NCBI RefSeq assembly: GCF_003096715.1
Contig: NZ_QEOL01000029.1
Coordinates: 56,445-120,444 of the forward strand
Reading direction: 5' to 3'
Length of the DNA: 64,000 nt
DNA from: Paraburkholderia silvatlantica
GTDB taxonomy: Bacteria; Pseudomonadota; Gammaproteobacteria; Burkholderiales; Burkholderiaceae
In this document: piece after piece, positions 34,746 to 43,232 of the stretch
Layout: the number at the start of each line of letters is the position of its first letter
Numbering within the stretch: the stretch's first letter is position 1
The notes under the pieces: generated by a model
What the model saw: only the letters and a program-made list of their open reading frames with translations
Database searches by the model: none
Told to the model about the DNA's origin: nothing
Translations under genes and position numbers: made by a program

Positions 34746-37700
34746 ATGTTCGAGAAGATTCTTATCGCCAATCGTGGCGCCATTGCGTGCCGGATTCTGA
34801 GAACGCTGCGCGAACTCGATGTCACCGGAGTCTCCGTTTTTGCGGAGGCGGATAGGGCGAGCCGTCATGTGAGCGAGGCGCCCATCGCGCACTGCCTGGG
34901 CGATGGCCCCGCCGCGGCGACCTATCTCGATACGGGCAAAATCCTTGAGATCGCTCGCCGCGAGGCCGTGCAGGCGATTCACCCCGGGTATGGATTCCTC
35001 TCCGAGAACGCGGCCTTTGGCGAAGCTTGCGAAGCGGCGGGGATTGCCTTCATCGGGCCCACGCCCGCGCAGCTGCGTGCCTTTGGCCTGAAGCATACGG
35101 CGCGTGAAATCGCGCAGAAGGAAGGCGTGCCGATGCTCAGGGGCACCGGATTGCTCGGCGACCTGATGGCGGGCCTGGAAGCGGCAGAAGGCATCGGCTA
35201 TCCGGTGATGTTGAAGAGCACGGCCGGCGGCGGCGGGATCGGCATGCGGGTGTGCTGGAACGCAGCCGAACTCAGTGCGCATTTCGATGCCGTGAAGCGA
35301 CTCGGTGAAAACAATTTCAGCGACCCCGGCGTTTTCCTCGAAAAGTACATCGAGCGGGCACGACATCTCGAAGTGCAGGTCTTCGGCGACGGCAAGGGCG
35401 ATGCCATCGCACTCGGCGTGCGCGACTGCTCTGTGCAGCGGCGCAACCAGAAGGTGCTCGAGGAAACGCCCGCGCCGTGCTTGCCGGATGGAGTTTCCGA
35501 GGCACTTTGTGCGGCTGCCGTGAAGCTTGCGAAGGCAGTGGACTATCGTTCCGCCGGCACTGTCGAGTTTGTGTACGACAGCGCAGCGCAACAGTTCTAC
35601 TTCCTCGAAGTCAACACGCGCCTGCAGGTGGAGCACGGCGTAACCGAACAGGTGTGGGGCGTCGACCTCGTGCGCTGGATGATCGAACTGGCAGTGGGCA
35701 CGCTCGAGCCGTTGCAGCAACTCGCAGCGAACCTGACGCCGCGCGGCCATGCGATTCAGGCGCGGCTCTATGCAGAAGACCCCGGCCGGGACTTCAAGCC
35801 GAGCCCCGGTCTGTTGACCGACGTTGCATTCCCGCAAGCCGACGGTCGCGCGCTACGCATCGACACGTGGATTGAAGCCGGCTGCGAAGTGCCGCCGTAC
35901 TTCGACCCCATGCTCGCCAAGGTGATCGCCTGGTCCCCGACTCGCGACGAGGCGCGCACCGCGCTCAAGGACGCGCTCGAAAACACGCGTATCTACGGCG
36001 TGGAAACGAACCGCGACTATCTGCGCCAGATCCTGGACGACGAGCCGTTTGCATCCGGCGAGCCATGGACCCGGTGTCTTGCGGGCCTCAAGTACCATGC
36101 CAGCGTGGTCGAAGTCGTCAGCGGCGGTACGCAGACGACGGTACAGGACTTCCCCGGCCGTCTGGGATACTGGGCGGTCGGCATTCCGCCTTCGGGGCCG
36201 ACGGATGACCGCGCCATGCGGCTGGGCAACCGCCTGCTCGGCAACGGCCCCGATGCCGCTGCGCTCGAAATCACGATGAGCGGCCCGACACTGCGTTTCA
36301 ATACGGACGCGGTCGTCGCCATCACGGGGGCAGAGATTCCGATATTGCTCGACGACGTCGAGCAACCGTTGAATACGAGCCTCTTTGTCCCGGCAGGCGC
36401 GACGTTGTCGCTCGGCGCCATTCGCGGTGCCGGCGCGCGCGCTTATCTGTGCGTACGCGGAGGTCTGGACGTCGGCGTGTATCTCGGCAGTCGTAGCACC
36501 TTCACGCTCGGTCAGTTCGGCGGCCATGGCGGCCGCGCAATACGCGCGGGCGACGTGCTTCACCTCTATGCGCTCGAGAATTCACAGGCTGGCAAGACGC
36601 TGAATGCCGTGCCGAAGCTCGAAGACATCCGGAACATCCGCGTGATTTATGGTCCGCATGGCGCGCCCGAATACTTCAGCTCTCGCTACATCGAACGCTT
36701 CCTCGCCACCGATTGGGAAGTTCACTTCAACTCGAGCCGTACCGGTGTGCGACTGATCGGGCCGAAGCCGGAATGGGCACGCGAGGACGGCGGCGAGGCC
36801 GGCCTGCACCCCTCGAATATTCACGACAATCCCTATGCGGTCGGCGCCATCGACTTCACCGGCGATATGCCGGTGATTCTCGGACCCGATGGGCCGAGCC
36901 TCGGCGGTTTCGTCTGCCCGGTGACCATCATCGAGGCCGATCTCTGGCACATCGGGCAACTGAAGGCCGGCGACAAAGTTCGCTTTGTTCCGGTGGAGGT
37001 GGAAGAAGCGCGCGAGGCCGCACGCCGGCGCGCCCGCGAACTGGAAAGTCTCGAGGTCGAGTCGAACGCGCCGATTCGGAGACGGTCGTCCCTGACATCG
37101 CCGATCGTGCTCGACATGGGTTCGGGCGGCGAGCGGCTTGTTGCGCGCGTGTCCGGCGACACGCATCTGCTGCTCGAGATTGGACCCGCCGAGCTGGACC
37201 TCGTCTCGCGCTTTCGCGGGCACGCGCTCATGCAGTCTCTCGAGGCCATGGCAGTTCCCGGCGTCATCGATCTGACACCTGGCATCCGTTCTCTCCAGAT
37301 TCACTATCGACCGGAGAAACTGGCGCTCGCGCAACTGCTGGCTGTTGTAAGCCAGGCTTGGGAGCAGGTCTTGCTGAAAAAGGATCTGCGCGTGCCGTCG
37401 CGAGTCGTTCACATTCCGCTCTCCTGGGATGATCCGGCGTGTCAGCTCGCGATTGAAAAATACATGACCACGGTGCGCAAAGACGCGCCCTGGTGCCCGA
37501 GCAACCTGGAGTTCATTCGCCGGATCAACGACCTCGAGTCCATCGAGGCCGTAAAACAGATCGTTTTCGACGCGAGCTATCTCGTGATGGGCCTCGGTGA
37601 CGTCTACCTCGGGGCGCCCGTTGCGACGCCGCTCGACCCGCGTCACCGCCTCGTGACGACCAAATACAACCCGGCCCGTACGTGGACCGCGGAGAACTCG

Positions 37701-38345
37701 GTCGGCATCGGCGGCGCGTATCTCTGCGTGTACGGCATGGAAGGGCCCGGCGGCTATCAATTCGTCGGCCGCACGCTGCAGATGTGGAATCGCTATCGCA
37801 AGGTCGCGGATTTCGCCGGGCAGCACTATTTGCTGCGCTTTTTCGACCAGATTCGCTTCTACGAAGTATCGGCGGACGAACTGCTACGCATCCGCGCCGA
37901 TTTTCCGCTTGGGCGTTATCCGTTGACGATTGAAGAGTCCGAACTCTCGCTGGCGGATTATCAAGCGTTTCTTGAGAGCGAAGCTGCCAGCATCGGCACG
38001 TTCCGTTCGCGCCAGAAAGCTGCCTTCGAGGCCGAGCGCGAGCGTTGGCGCGAAGCGGGCAGCCCGGAAGAGGCAATCGAGGCGCCGGGCGCAGAGGACG
38101 CCCAACTGGCTCCCCTAAGCGACGGGCAGGTCGCCGTGGACTGTGAAATCGCCGGCAGCCTCTGGCAGGTGAAGGTGAAGACGGGAGACATCGTTGCCGC
38201 TGGCGACGTACTGCTCATTATCGAGTCGATGAAGATGGAAATCCCGGTGTTTGCCTCGTGTGCAGGTACCGTCGGTGAAATTTACGTGGTCCCTGGCTCG
38301 CCGGTGCGCGCAGGGCAGCGAGTCGCCGTCATTGAACGCCAATAG
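34746..38345 (+). CDS. biotin-dependent guanidine/urea carboxylase
   Basis: 1199 residues, the full length for urea carboxylase. Residues 1-445 form biotin carboxylase (ILIANRGAIACRILRTLREL, HPGYGFLSENAAF, ATP-grasp STAGGGGIGM and VEFVYD/FLEVNTRLQVEHGVTE). Residues ~455-1075 form the carboxyltransferase region, built from AHS2 (KipA-like: VQDFPGRLGYWAVGIPPSGP) and AHS1 (KipI-like) halves. The C-terminal biotinyl domain holds the target Lys1163 in ESMKMEIP. In operons with UAAP1/2 and a ykkC riboswitch such enzymes carboxylate guanidine rather than urea; that substrate choice is inferred from context, since the deciding active-site residue was not mapped. Confidence 0.93.
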   Translation: MFEKILIANRGAIACRILRTLRELDVTGVSVFAEADRASRHVSEAPIAHCLGDGPAAATYLDTGKILEIARREAVQAIHPGYGFLSENAAFGEACEAAGIAFIGPTPAQLRAFGLKHTAREIAQKEGVPMLRGTGLLGDLMAGLEAAEGIGYPVMLKSTAGGGGIGMRVCWNAAELSAHFDAVKRLGENNFSDPGVFLEKYIERARHLEVQVFGDGKGDAIALGVRDCSVQRRNQKVLEETPAPCLPDGVSEALCAAAVKLAKAVDYRSAGTVEFVYDSAAQQFYFLEVNTRLQVEHGVTEQVWGVDLVRWMIELAVGTLEPLQQLAANLTPRGHAIQARLYAEDPGRDFKPSPGLLTDVAFPQADGRALRIDTWIEAGCEVPPYFDPMLAKVIAWSPTRDEARTALKDALENTRIYGVETNRDYLRQILDDEPFASGEPWTRCLAGLKYHASVVEVVSGGTQTTVQDFPGRLGYWAVGIPPSGPTDDRAMRLGNRLLGNGPDAAALEITMSGPTLRFNTDAVVAITGAEIPILLDDVEQPLNTSLFVPAGATLSLGAIRGAGARAYLCVRGGLDVGVYLGSRSTFTLGQFGGHGGRAIRAGDVLHLYALENSQAGKTLNAVPKLEDIRNIRVIYGPHGAPEYFSSRYIERFLATDWEVHFNSSRTGVRLIGPKPEWAREDGGEAGLHPSNIHDNPYAVGAIDFTGDMPVILGPDGPSLGGFVCPVTIIEADLWHIGQLKAGDKVRFVPVEVEEAREAARRRARELESLEVESNAPIRRRSSLTSPIVLDMGSGGERLVARVSGDTHLLLEIGPAELDLVSRFRGHALMQSLEAMAVPGVIDLTPGIRSLQIHYRPEKLALAQLLAVVSQAWEQVLLKKDLRVPSRVVHIPLSWDDPACQLAIEKYMTTVRKDAPWCPSNLEFIRRINDLESIEAVKQIVFDASYLVMGLGDVYLGAPVATPLDPRHRLVTTKYNPARTWTAENSVGIGGAYLCVYGMEGPGGYQFVGRTLQMWNRYRKVADFAGQHYLLRFFDQIRFYEVSADELLRIRADFPLGRYPLTIEESELSLADYQAFLESEAASIGTFRSRQKAAFEAERERWREAGSPEEAIEAPGAEDAQLAPLSDGQVAVDCEIAGSLWQVKVKTGDIVAAGDVLLIIESMKMEIPVFASCAGTVGEIYVVPGSPVRAGQRVAVIERQ

Positions 38346-38363
38346 CTACAAGGACAGAAAATC

Positions 38364-40160
38364 ATGCCGACATTCGATCTGCGACTTTCCACGCTCCGCA
38401 GCGCGTATCGCGATGGACGCCTCACGCCGCGCCAGCTCGTGGCTGAGCTGCTCGGAAAAGCGCGCGCGCTGAATCCGGAGTTCAACCTCTTCATTCATCT
38501 TCTGACCGAAAGCGAAGTCGCGCCGTACCTTGACTGGCTCGAGAAGCAAGACTTCGAGCGGCTGCCGTTGTATGGCGTGCCGTTCGCAATCAAGGACAAC
38601 ATCGACCTTGCAGGAGTCCAAACGACTGCTGCATGCCCCGACTTTGCGTACACGCCGAAGGAATCCGCGACTCTCGTCAGTCAACTGATTTCGCTTGGCG
38701 CGATCCCGCTTGGGAAGGCCAATCTGGACCAGTTTGCTACGGGTCTGAACGGCACGCGTTCGCCATATGGCAAATGCCGCAACAGTGTGCATCCTGACTA
38801 TCCGTCGGGTGGTTCCAGCGCGGGTTCGTCGCTTGCCGTTGCATTAGGCGTGGCGAGTTTCGCGCTCGGAACCGACACGGCGGGGTCGGGCCGCGTGCCT
38901 GCCGGCCTGAACAATCTCATCGGACTCAAGCCGACCCGGGGCATCCTGTCGACGGCGGGAGTCGTCCCGGCCTGCCGCACGCTGGATTGCGTGACGTTTT
39001 TCACGGCCACGGCTGGCGAGGCGAGTGAGCTTCTCTCATTGACCGCGCAAACCGATGCTCGCGATGCATATAGCCGCAAAAACCCTCAGTGGAACTCGGC
39101 AAGCGCGTTCGGCAAGCCCGCGTCGTTCCGCTTCGGGGTTCCGGCGCGCCTTGAATTCGCGGGATGCGCTGAAAGTCCGGAACTGTTCGCAAGGGTGCGT
39201 GCGCGCCTGGAAGCAGCAGGCGGCGAGGCCGTGGAGATTGATTTCGAACCCTTTGTCGAGGCCGCGAATCTCCTTTATCAGGGCCCGTGGGTTGCCGAGC
39301 GTTACAGCGTGGCCGGCGCGTTGATGTCAGCGACGCCAGACGCTGTGCTGCCCGTCATTCGGGACGTGCTGGCCAAGGCGCCGGGTGCGACGGCGGTCGA
39401 CCTGTTTCGCGCGCAATATCGCCTGCAGGCGTTGAAGGCAGCCTGTGACGCGGTGGTCGATTCATTGGACTTCGTGCTGACGCCGACTTATCCGCGCCCG
39501 GTGACGCTGGCCGAACTGGAAGCGGACCCCATTGGACCGAACTCATTGCTCGGTTACTACACGAACTTCATGAATCTGCTGGATTATGCGGCTGTCGCCG
39601 CGCCAGCAGCGTTCATGAAGAACGGACTCCCATGGGGCGTAACTGTCTTTGGCCGCGCGTTCACCGACCAATATCTGCTGGGTGTTGCCGATGTGTTGCA
39701 GACGGCGAGCGGCATCGCATGTGTCGGCGGCAGCCACCCGGAGCCTGCCGCGCGGCGCGTAGCGGCCAACGACCGGATTCGCGTCGCGGTGTGCGGTGCT
39801 CACATGCAGGGGCTGCCGCTGAACAAGGACCTGGTTTCGCGAGGCGCGCAGCGGATGCAGGTAACGCATACGGCAGCCCATTATCGGCTGGCCGCGCTGC
39901 CCGCTTCTGCGGATGGCACCCGACGCCCGGGATTGTGGCGAGTTGCTGAGAACGGCTCGACGATTGCGGTCGAAGTCTGGGAAATGCCGAGCGCTGAGCT
40001 GGGCTCGTTCATTGCCACCGTGCCGTCTCCGCTGGTGCTGGGGAAGGTCGAATTGTCGGACGGCTCCTGGGTGACCGGCTTCTTGTGCGAGCCCTATGGC
40101 GTGCTGTCGGGCACCGATATATCCGAATCTGGTGGATGGCGAGCGTGGCTCGCCAGCTAG
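38364..40160 (+). CDS. atzF: allophanate hydrolase (AtzF type)
   Basis: 598 residues, 18 bases after the carboxylase. The amidase-signature domain has FAIKDNIDLAG (catalytic Lys) and SGGSSAGSSLAVA with the cis-Ser/Ser pair (residues ~150-160), followed by GTDTAGSGRVPA. The C-terminal ~170 residues (AVCGAHMQGLPLNKDL onward, ending FLCEPYG) form the extra allophanate-hydrolase domain. It converts allophanate (urea-1-carboxylate) to ammonia and CO2, the last step of the guanidine and urea amidolyase pathways. Confidence 0.93.
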   Translation: MPTFDLRLSTLRSAYRDGRLTPRQLVAELLGKARALNPEFNLFIHLLTESEVAPYLDWLEKQDFERLPLYGVPFAIKDNIDLAGVQTTAACPDFAYTPKESATLVSQLISLGAIPLGKANLDQFATGLNGTRSPYGKCRNSVHPDYPSGGSSAGSSLAVALGVASFALGTDTAGSGRVPAGLNNLIGLKPTRGILSTAGVVPACRTLDCVTFFTATAGEASELLSLTAQTDARDAYSRKNPQWNSASAFGKPASFRFGVPARLEFAGCAESPELFARVRARLEAAGGEAVEIDFEPFVEAANLLYQGPWVAERYSVAGALMSATPDAVLPVIRDVLAKAPGATAVDLFRAQYRLQALKAACDAVVDSLDFVLTPTYPRPVTLAELEADPIGPNSLLGYYTNFMNLLDYAAVAAPAAFMKNGLPWGVTVFGRAFTDQYLLGVADVLQTASGIACVGGSHPEPAARRVAANDRIRVAVCGAHMQGLPLNKDLVSRGAQRMQVTHTAAHYRLAALPASADGTRRPGLWRVAENGSTIAVEVWEMPSAELGSFIATVPSPLVLGKVELSDGSWVTGFLCEPYGVLSGTDISESGGWRAWLAS

Positions 40161-40175
40161 CGCCGTCCCTCCGTC

Positions 40176-40717
40176 ATGCGGCGAGCAGATCGACTCTTCC
40201 AGATCATGCAGATTCTGCGACGCGCAAAGCGTCCGGTGACCGCGCGCGTTCTGTCCGATGAGCTGGAGATCTCCGTGCGGACTGTTTATCGCGACATCGC
40301 CGATCTGATGGCCCAGCGCGTGCCCATTTCCGGTGAGGCAGGCATTGGTTACGTGCTCGACCGTTACTACGACATGCCTGCCCTCATGCTGACGCCAGAT
40401 GAGTTGGAAGCCGCCGTGCTCGGCGCACAGTGGATCGCCCAGCGAAGCGATCCGGCGCTGGCAAGAGCCGCTCAAGATCTGCTCGCCAAGATAACGGCAG
40501 CGGTGCCGGACCCGTTGAGACCCTACATCGCGGAGCCGACAGTCAGCGCGCCGCCGCCGCAATCGTCGCTGGCCGACAGGTTGAACATCGCGCAGGTTCG
40601 CGAGTGAATTCGCGTGGGCCGCAAGCTTCGAATCCGTTACCGCGACGAACGCGGACGCGCGAGCGAACGCACCATATGGCCGCTGCTCATTGGTTATGCG
40701 GATGCTGTCCGACTGGG
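40176..40717 (+). pseudogene. YafY-type HTH/WYL regulator, nonsense mutation and truncated
   Basis: The frame begins RADRLFQIMQILRRAKRPVTA with a helix-turn-helix (SDELEISVRTVYRDI), continues through YVLDRYYDMPALMLTPDELEAAVLG, and stops at a TGA in 40605-40607. The same frame then continues RVGRKLRIRYRDERGRAS and ERTIWPLLIGYADAVRL, the WYL-domain region, before running into the convergent psuG 3' end near 40717. Restoring one codon (TGA from CGA) gives an uninterrupted regulator lacking its last ~45 residues. A truncated 143-residue DNA-binding product could still be made. Confidence 0.75.
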
Positions 40718-40728
40718 TGTTCCGGGCG

Positions 40729-41676
40729 CTACGTCGCGCCTGTCTCGCGTGCTGCGTGTGCCAACGCCAACGCGAGTCGTGCCCCGACCTCGGCGTTGTG
40801 TTTCACGAGCGCGATGTTCGTCGCCAGACTGCGTCCACCCGTCAATGCCTTGATGCGGGCGAGGAGGAAGGGCGTCACGGCCTTGCCTGTAATGCCTTGT
40901 GCCGCGGCCTCGGTAAGCGCCTGCTGAGTCAGCGCGTTGATCTCCGCGGACGGCATCGCCGACGCTTGCGGCACCGGTACGCTCAACACGACACCGCCCT
41001 TGAGGCCCAGGCCCCACTTGGTGCGGATGAAGCGCGCCTGGTCCGCTGCGTCGTCCAGCCGGAAGTCCGCGCAAAAGCCGCTGTCGCGCGTGTAGAACGC
41101 AGCGAAATTGTCCTGCTCGCAACTGAGCACCGGCACGCCGTGCGTTTCCAGATATTCCAGTGTGAGCCCGATGTCCAGGATGGATTTCGCACCGGCACAA
41201 ACCACCGCCACCGAGGTCTTTGCCAATTCCTGCAGATCGGCCGAGATGTCAAAGGTTTCCTGCGCGCCCCGGTGCACGCCGCCAATGCCTCCAGTGACGA
41301 AGACCTCAATGCCGGCCAGCGCGGCACATATCATCGTGCCAGCCACCGTTGTGGCGCCGAGGCCGCCGCCGGCCAGCACGGCCGGCAGATCGCGGCGGCT
41401 AACCTTGCTGACATGGTCCGAGCGGCCAAGCAGCTCCAGCTCCTCGTCAGCGAGCCCGATGTGGATTCGCCCTCCGATCAGGGCGATCGTCGCGGGTTCG
41501 GCTCCCGCCATACGGATCAGGGCCTCCACTTCGCGCGCAGTGCGAATGTTTTCCGGATAGGGCATGCCGTGAGCGATGATGCTCGACTCCAGCGCGACAA
41601 GCGGCCGGCCGGCGGCCTTTGCAGCGGCCACAGACGCGCTGAATGTCAACCAGGAGTGTGCGAGGTCTGCAACCAT
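40729..41676 (-). CDS. psuG: pseudouridine-5'-phosphate glycosidase
   Basis: 315 residues from ATG 41676 (upstream codons to 41739 do not match the family). Landmarks are PLVALESSIIAHGMPYPEN, GGLGATTVAGTM, VFVTGGIGGVHRGAQETFDIS, AGAKSILDIGLTLEYLE and TPFLLARIKALTGGRSLATN, with Lys and Asp/Glu residues of the lyase site. The enzyme splits pseudouridine 5'-phosphate to ribose 5-phosphate and uracil. The kinase partner (psuK) and transporter usually found beside it are absent. Confidence 0.92.
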   Translation of the reverse strand: MVADLAHSWLTFSASVAAAKAAGRPLVALESSIIAHGMPYPENIRTAREVEALIRMAGAEPATIALIGGRIHIGLADEELELLGRSDHVSKVSRRDLPAVLAGGGLGATTVAGTMICAALAGIEVFVTGGIGGVHRGAQETFDISADLQELAKTSVAVVCAGAKSILDIGLTLEYLETHGVPVLSCEQDNFAAFYTRDSGFCADFRLDDAADQARFIRTKWGLGLKGGVVLSVPVPQASAMPSAEINALTQQALTEAAAQGITGKAVTPFLLARIKALTGGRSLATNIALVKHNAEVGARLALALAHAARETGAT

Positions 41677-41972
41677 GTCCTTGGGCCTTCGGATATCGTG
41701 GACTTTGAGTATGCAGCACGGGAGCGTTTCTCGGCGCATTGTTCACGGGAATCGAGCCGAGGCTTGCCGGCTCGTGCCGATCCTCGAATCGACAGAGACC
41801 GGGCAGCACGGAGGGTAAATTATTGGCAAGCTTCTTGCAGGTGAGTTTGCGTTTCAATTTCGTGGCCACCTTCACCGATTACAGATCAAACCTCGGGAAG
41901 TGCGTCGGATCTTTGCCTATCCTTTCAGTGTGAGAGTGGGCTGTTGCCAGCCTTGCGATTACGGGGGGAGGT

Positions 41973-42947
41973 ATGCATGTTCGGACGGGTTTTGTCGGGT
42001 GCGTAGGCGGCACGCCGCTTATCAGGCTCGCGCGTCTCAGCGACGAAACCGGCTGCGAGATTCTCGGCAAGGCCGAATTCATGAACCCGGGTGGTTCGGT
42101 GAAGGACCGGGCCGCGCTGTCCATCATTCAGGACGCCGAGCGGCGTGGCGAACTCAAGCCCGGCGGCACGGTGGTGGAGGGAACCGCGGGCAATACCGGC
42201 ATTGGCCTTGCCCATATTTGCGCGGCTCGCGGCTATCGCTGCGTTATCGTTATTCCGCAGACGCAGTCTCCCGCGAAAATGGAACTGTTGCGCGTCCTGG
42301 GTGCTGAAGTCCACCCAGTACCGGCCGCCCCATACAAGGACCCGAACAACTACCAGAAGATCGCTGGAAGGCTTGCGCAGGAACTGGACGACGCGATCTG
42401 GGCGAATCAGTTCGACAACCTTGCCAATCGCAGGGCTCACTACGAGACTACCGGCCCTGAAATCTGGCGCGATACCGCTGGCACGGTCGATGCGTTCGTC
42501 AGCGCCACCGGCACGGGCGGCACCCTGGCCGGCGTGGCCCGCTTCCTGAAGGAGAAGAACCGCGATGTGTGGATCGTTCTCGCCGACCCGCACGGCAGCG
42601 GTTTGTACAGCTACGTGAAGACGGGCGAGATTCACGCAGAAGGCAACTCGATTACCGAAGGGATCGGCTCCAGCCGCCTTACTGCGAACCTCGAGGGCAC
42701 GCCGATCGATGACGCTTACCAGGTCGATGACCAGTCATGCGTCACAATGGTCTACCGGTTACTGCGAGAAGAAGGGCTCTATGTCGGCGGTTCGACAGGC
42801 ATCAACGTCGCGGCTGCTGTCAGGCTTGCCCGGGAGATGGGGCCGGGGCATACGATCGTCACACTGCTGTGCGACGGCGGCGAGTTGTACCGATCCCGCC
42901 TATTCAATCTGGACTGGTTGAAACAAAGGGGGCTGTTCCCGGCGTAG
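41973..42947 (+). CDS. cysK: cysteine synthase, CysK/CysM family
   Basis: 324 residues. FVGCVGGTPLIRL begins the fold; the PLP Lys is in NPGGSVKDRAA; the phosphate-binding and substrate loops EGTAGNTGIG and TGTGGTLAG follow, and GGSTGINVAAAV closes it. It converts O-acetylserine (or O-phosphoserine) and sulfide to cysteine in the cytosol. The sequence is of the branch that carries GLYSYVKTGEI, which in beta-proteobacteria is distinct from the main CysM. A G-rich run touches the ATG, so the start is slightly uncertain. Two genes of nitrogen assimilation type follow. Confidence 0.9.
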   Translation: MHVRTGFVGCVGGTPLIRLARLSDETGCEILGKAEFMNPGGSVKDRAALSIIQDAERRGELKPGGTVVEGTAGNTGIGLAHICAARGYRCVIVIPQTQSPAKMELLRVLGAEVHPVPAAPYKDPNNYQKIAGRLAQELDDAIWANQFDNLANRRAHYETTGPEIWRDTAGTVDAFVSATGTGGTLAGVARFLKEKNRDVWIVLADPHGSGLYSYVKTGEIHAEGNSITEGIGSSRLTANLEGTPIDDAYQVDDQSCVTMVYRLLREEGLYVGGSTGINVAAAVRLAREMGPGHTIVTLLCDGGELYRSRLFNLDWLKQRGLFPA

Positions 42948-43009
42948 ACTGCCCGTCAAGTCTGACGTCACCCGGGTTCCCCCTTGTGTTTATCTTGTAA
43001 GGAGGTCAA

Positions 43010-43213
43010 ATGAACACCAAGGACAAAGGCAACGTGCGCGCATTCGTGCAGACGGCCGAACAGATCGGCGGCTGGGTGTGGGTTATCTCGCTTGTCGACT
43101 TCGATGCGCGCGAAGTCCGGCGCTCGCTCGTAGCCGAAGAACCCTTCTCCACGGAGCGCGCGGCGAAAGATGCGGGCTACGCCCGTCTCGAAGCGCTCGC
43201 ACACGACCAGTAG
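43010..43213 (+). CDS. small hypothetical protein, 67 aa
   Basis: Strong ribosome site AAGGAGG 4 bases before the ATG. The sequence VRAFVQTAEQIGGWVWVISL then VDFDAREVRRSLVAEEPF and a final helix shows no known motif. It lies 62 bases after the cysteine synthase and 19 before the glutamine synthetase start, so it is probably cotranscribed with the latter. Confidence 0.7.
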   Translation: MNTKDKGNVRAFVQTAEQIGGWVWVISLVDFDAREVRRSLVAEEPFSTERAAKDAGYARLEALAHDQ

Positions 43214-43232
43214 CTGCACAGGGAGAGTTCTC

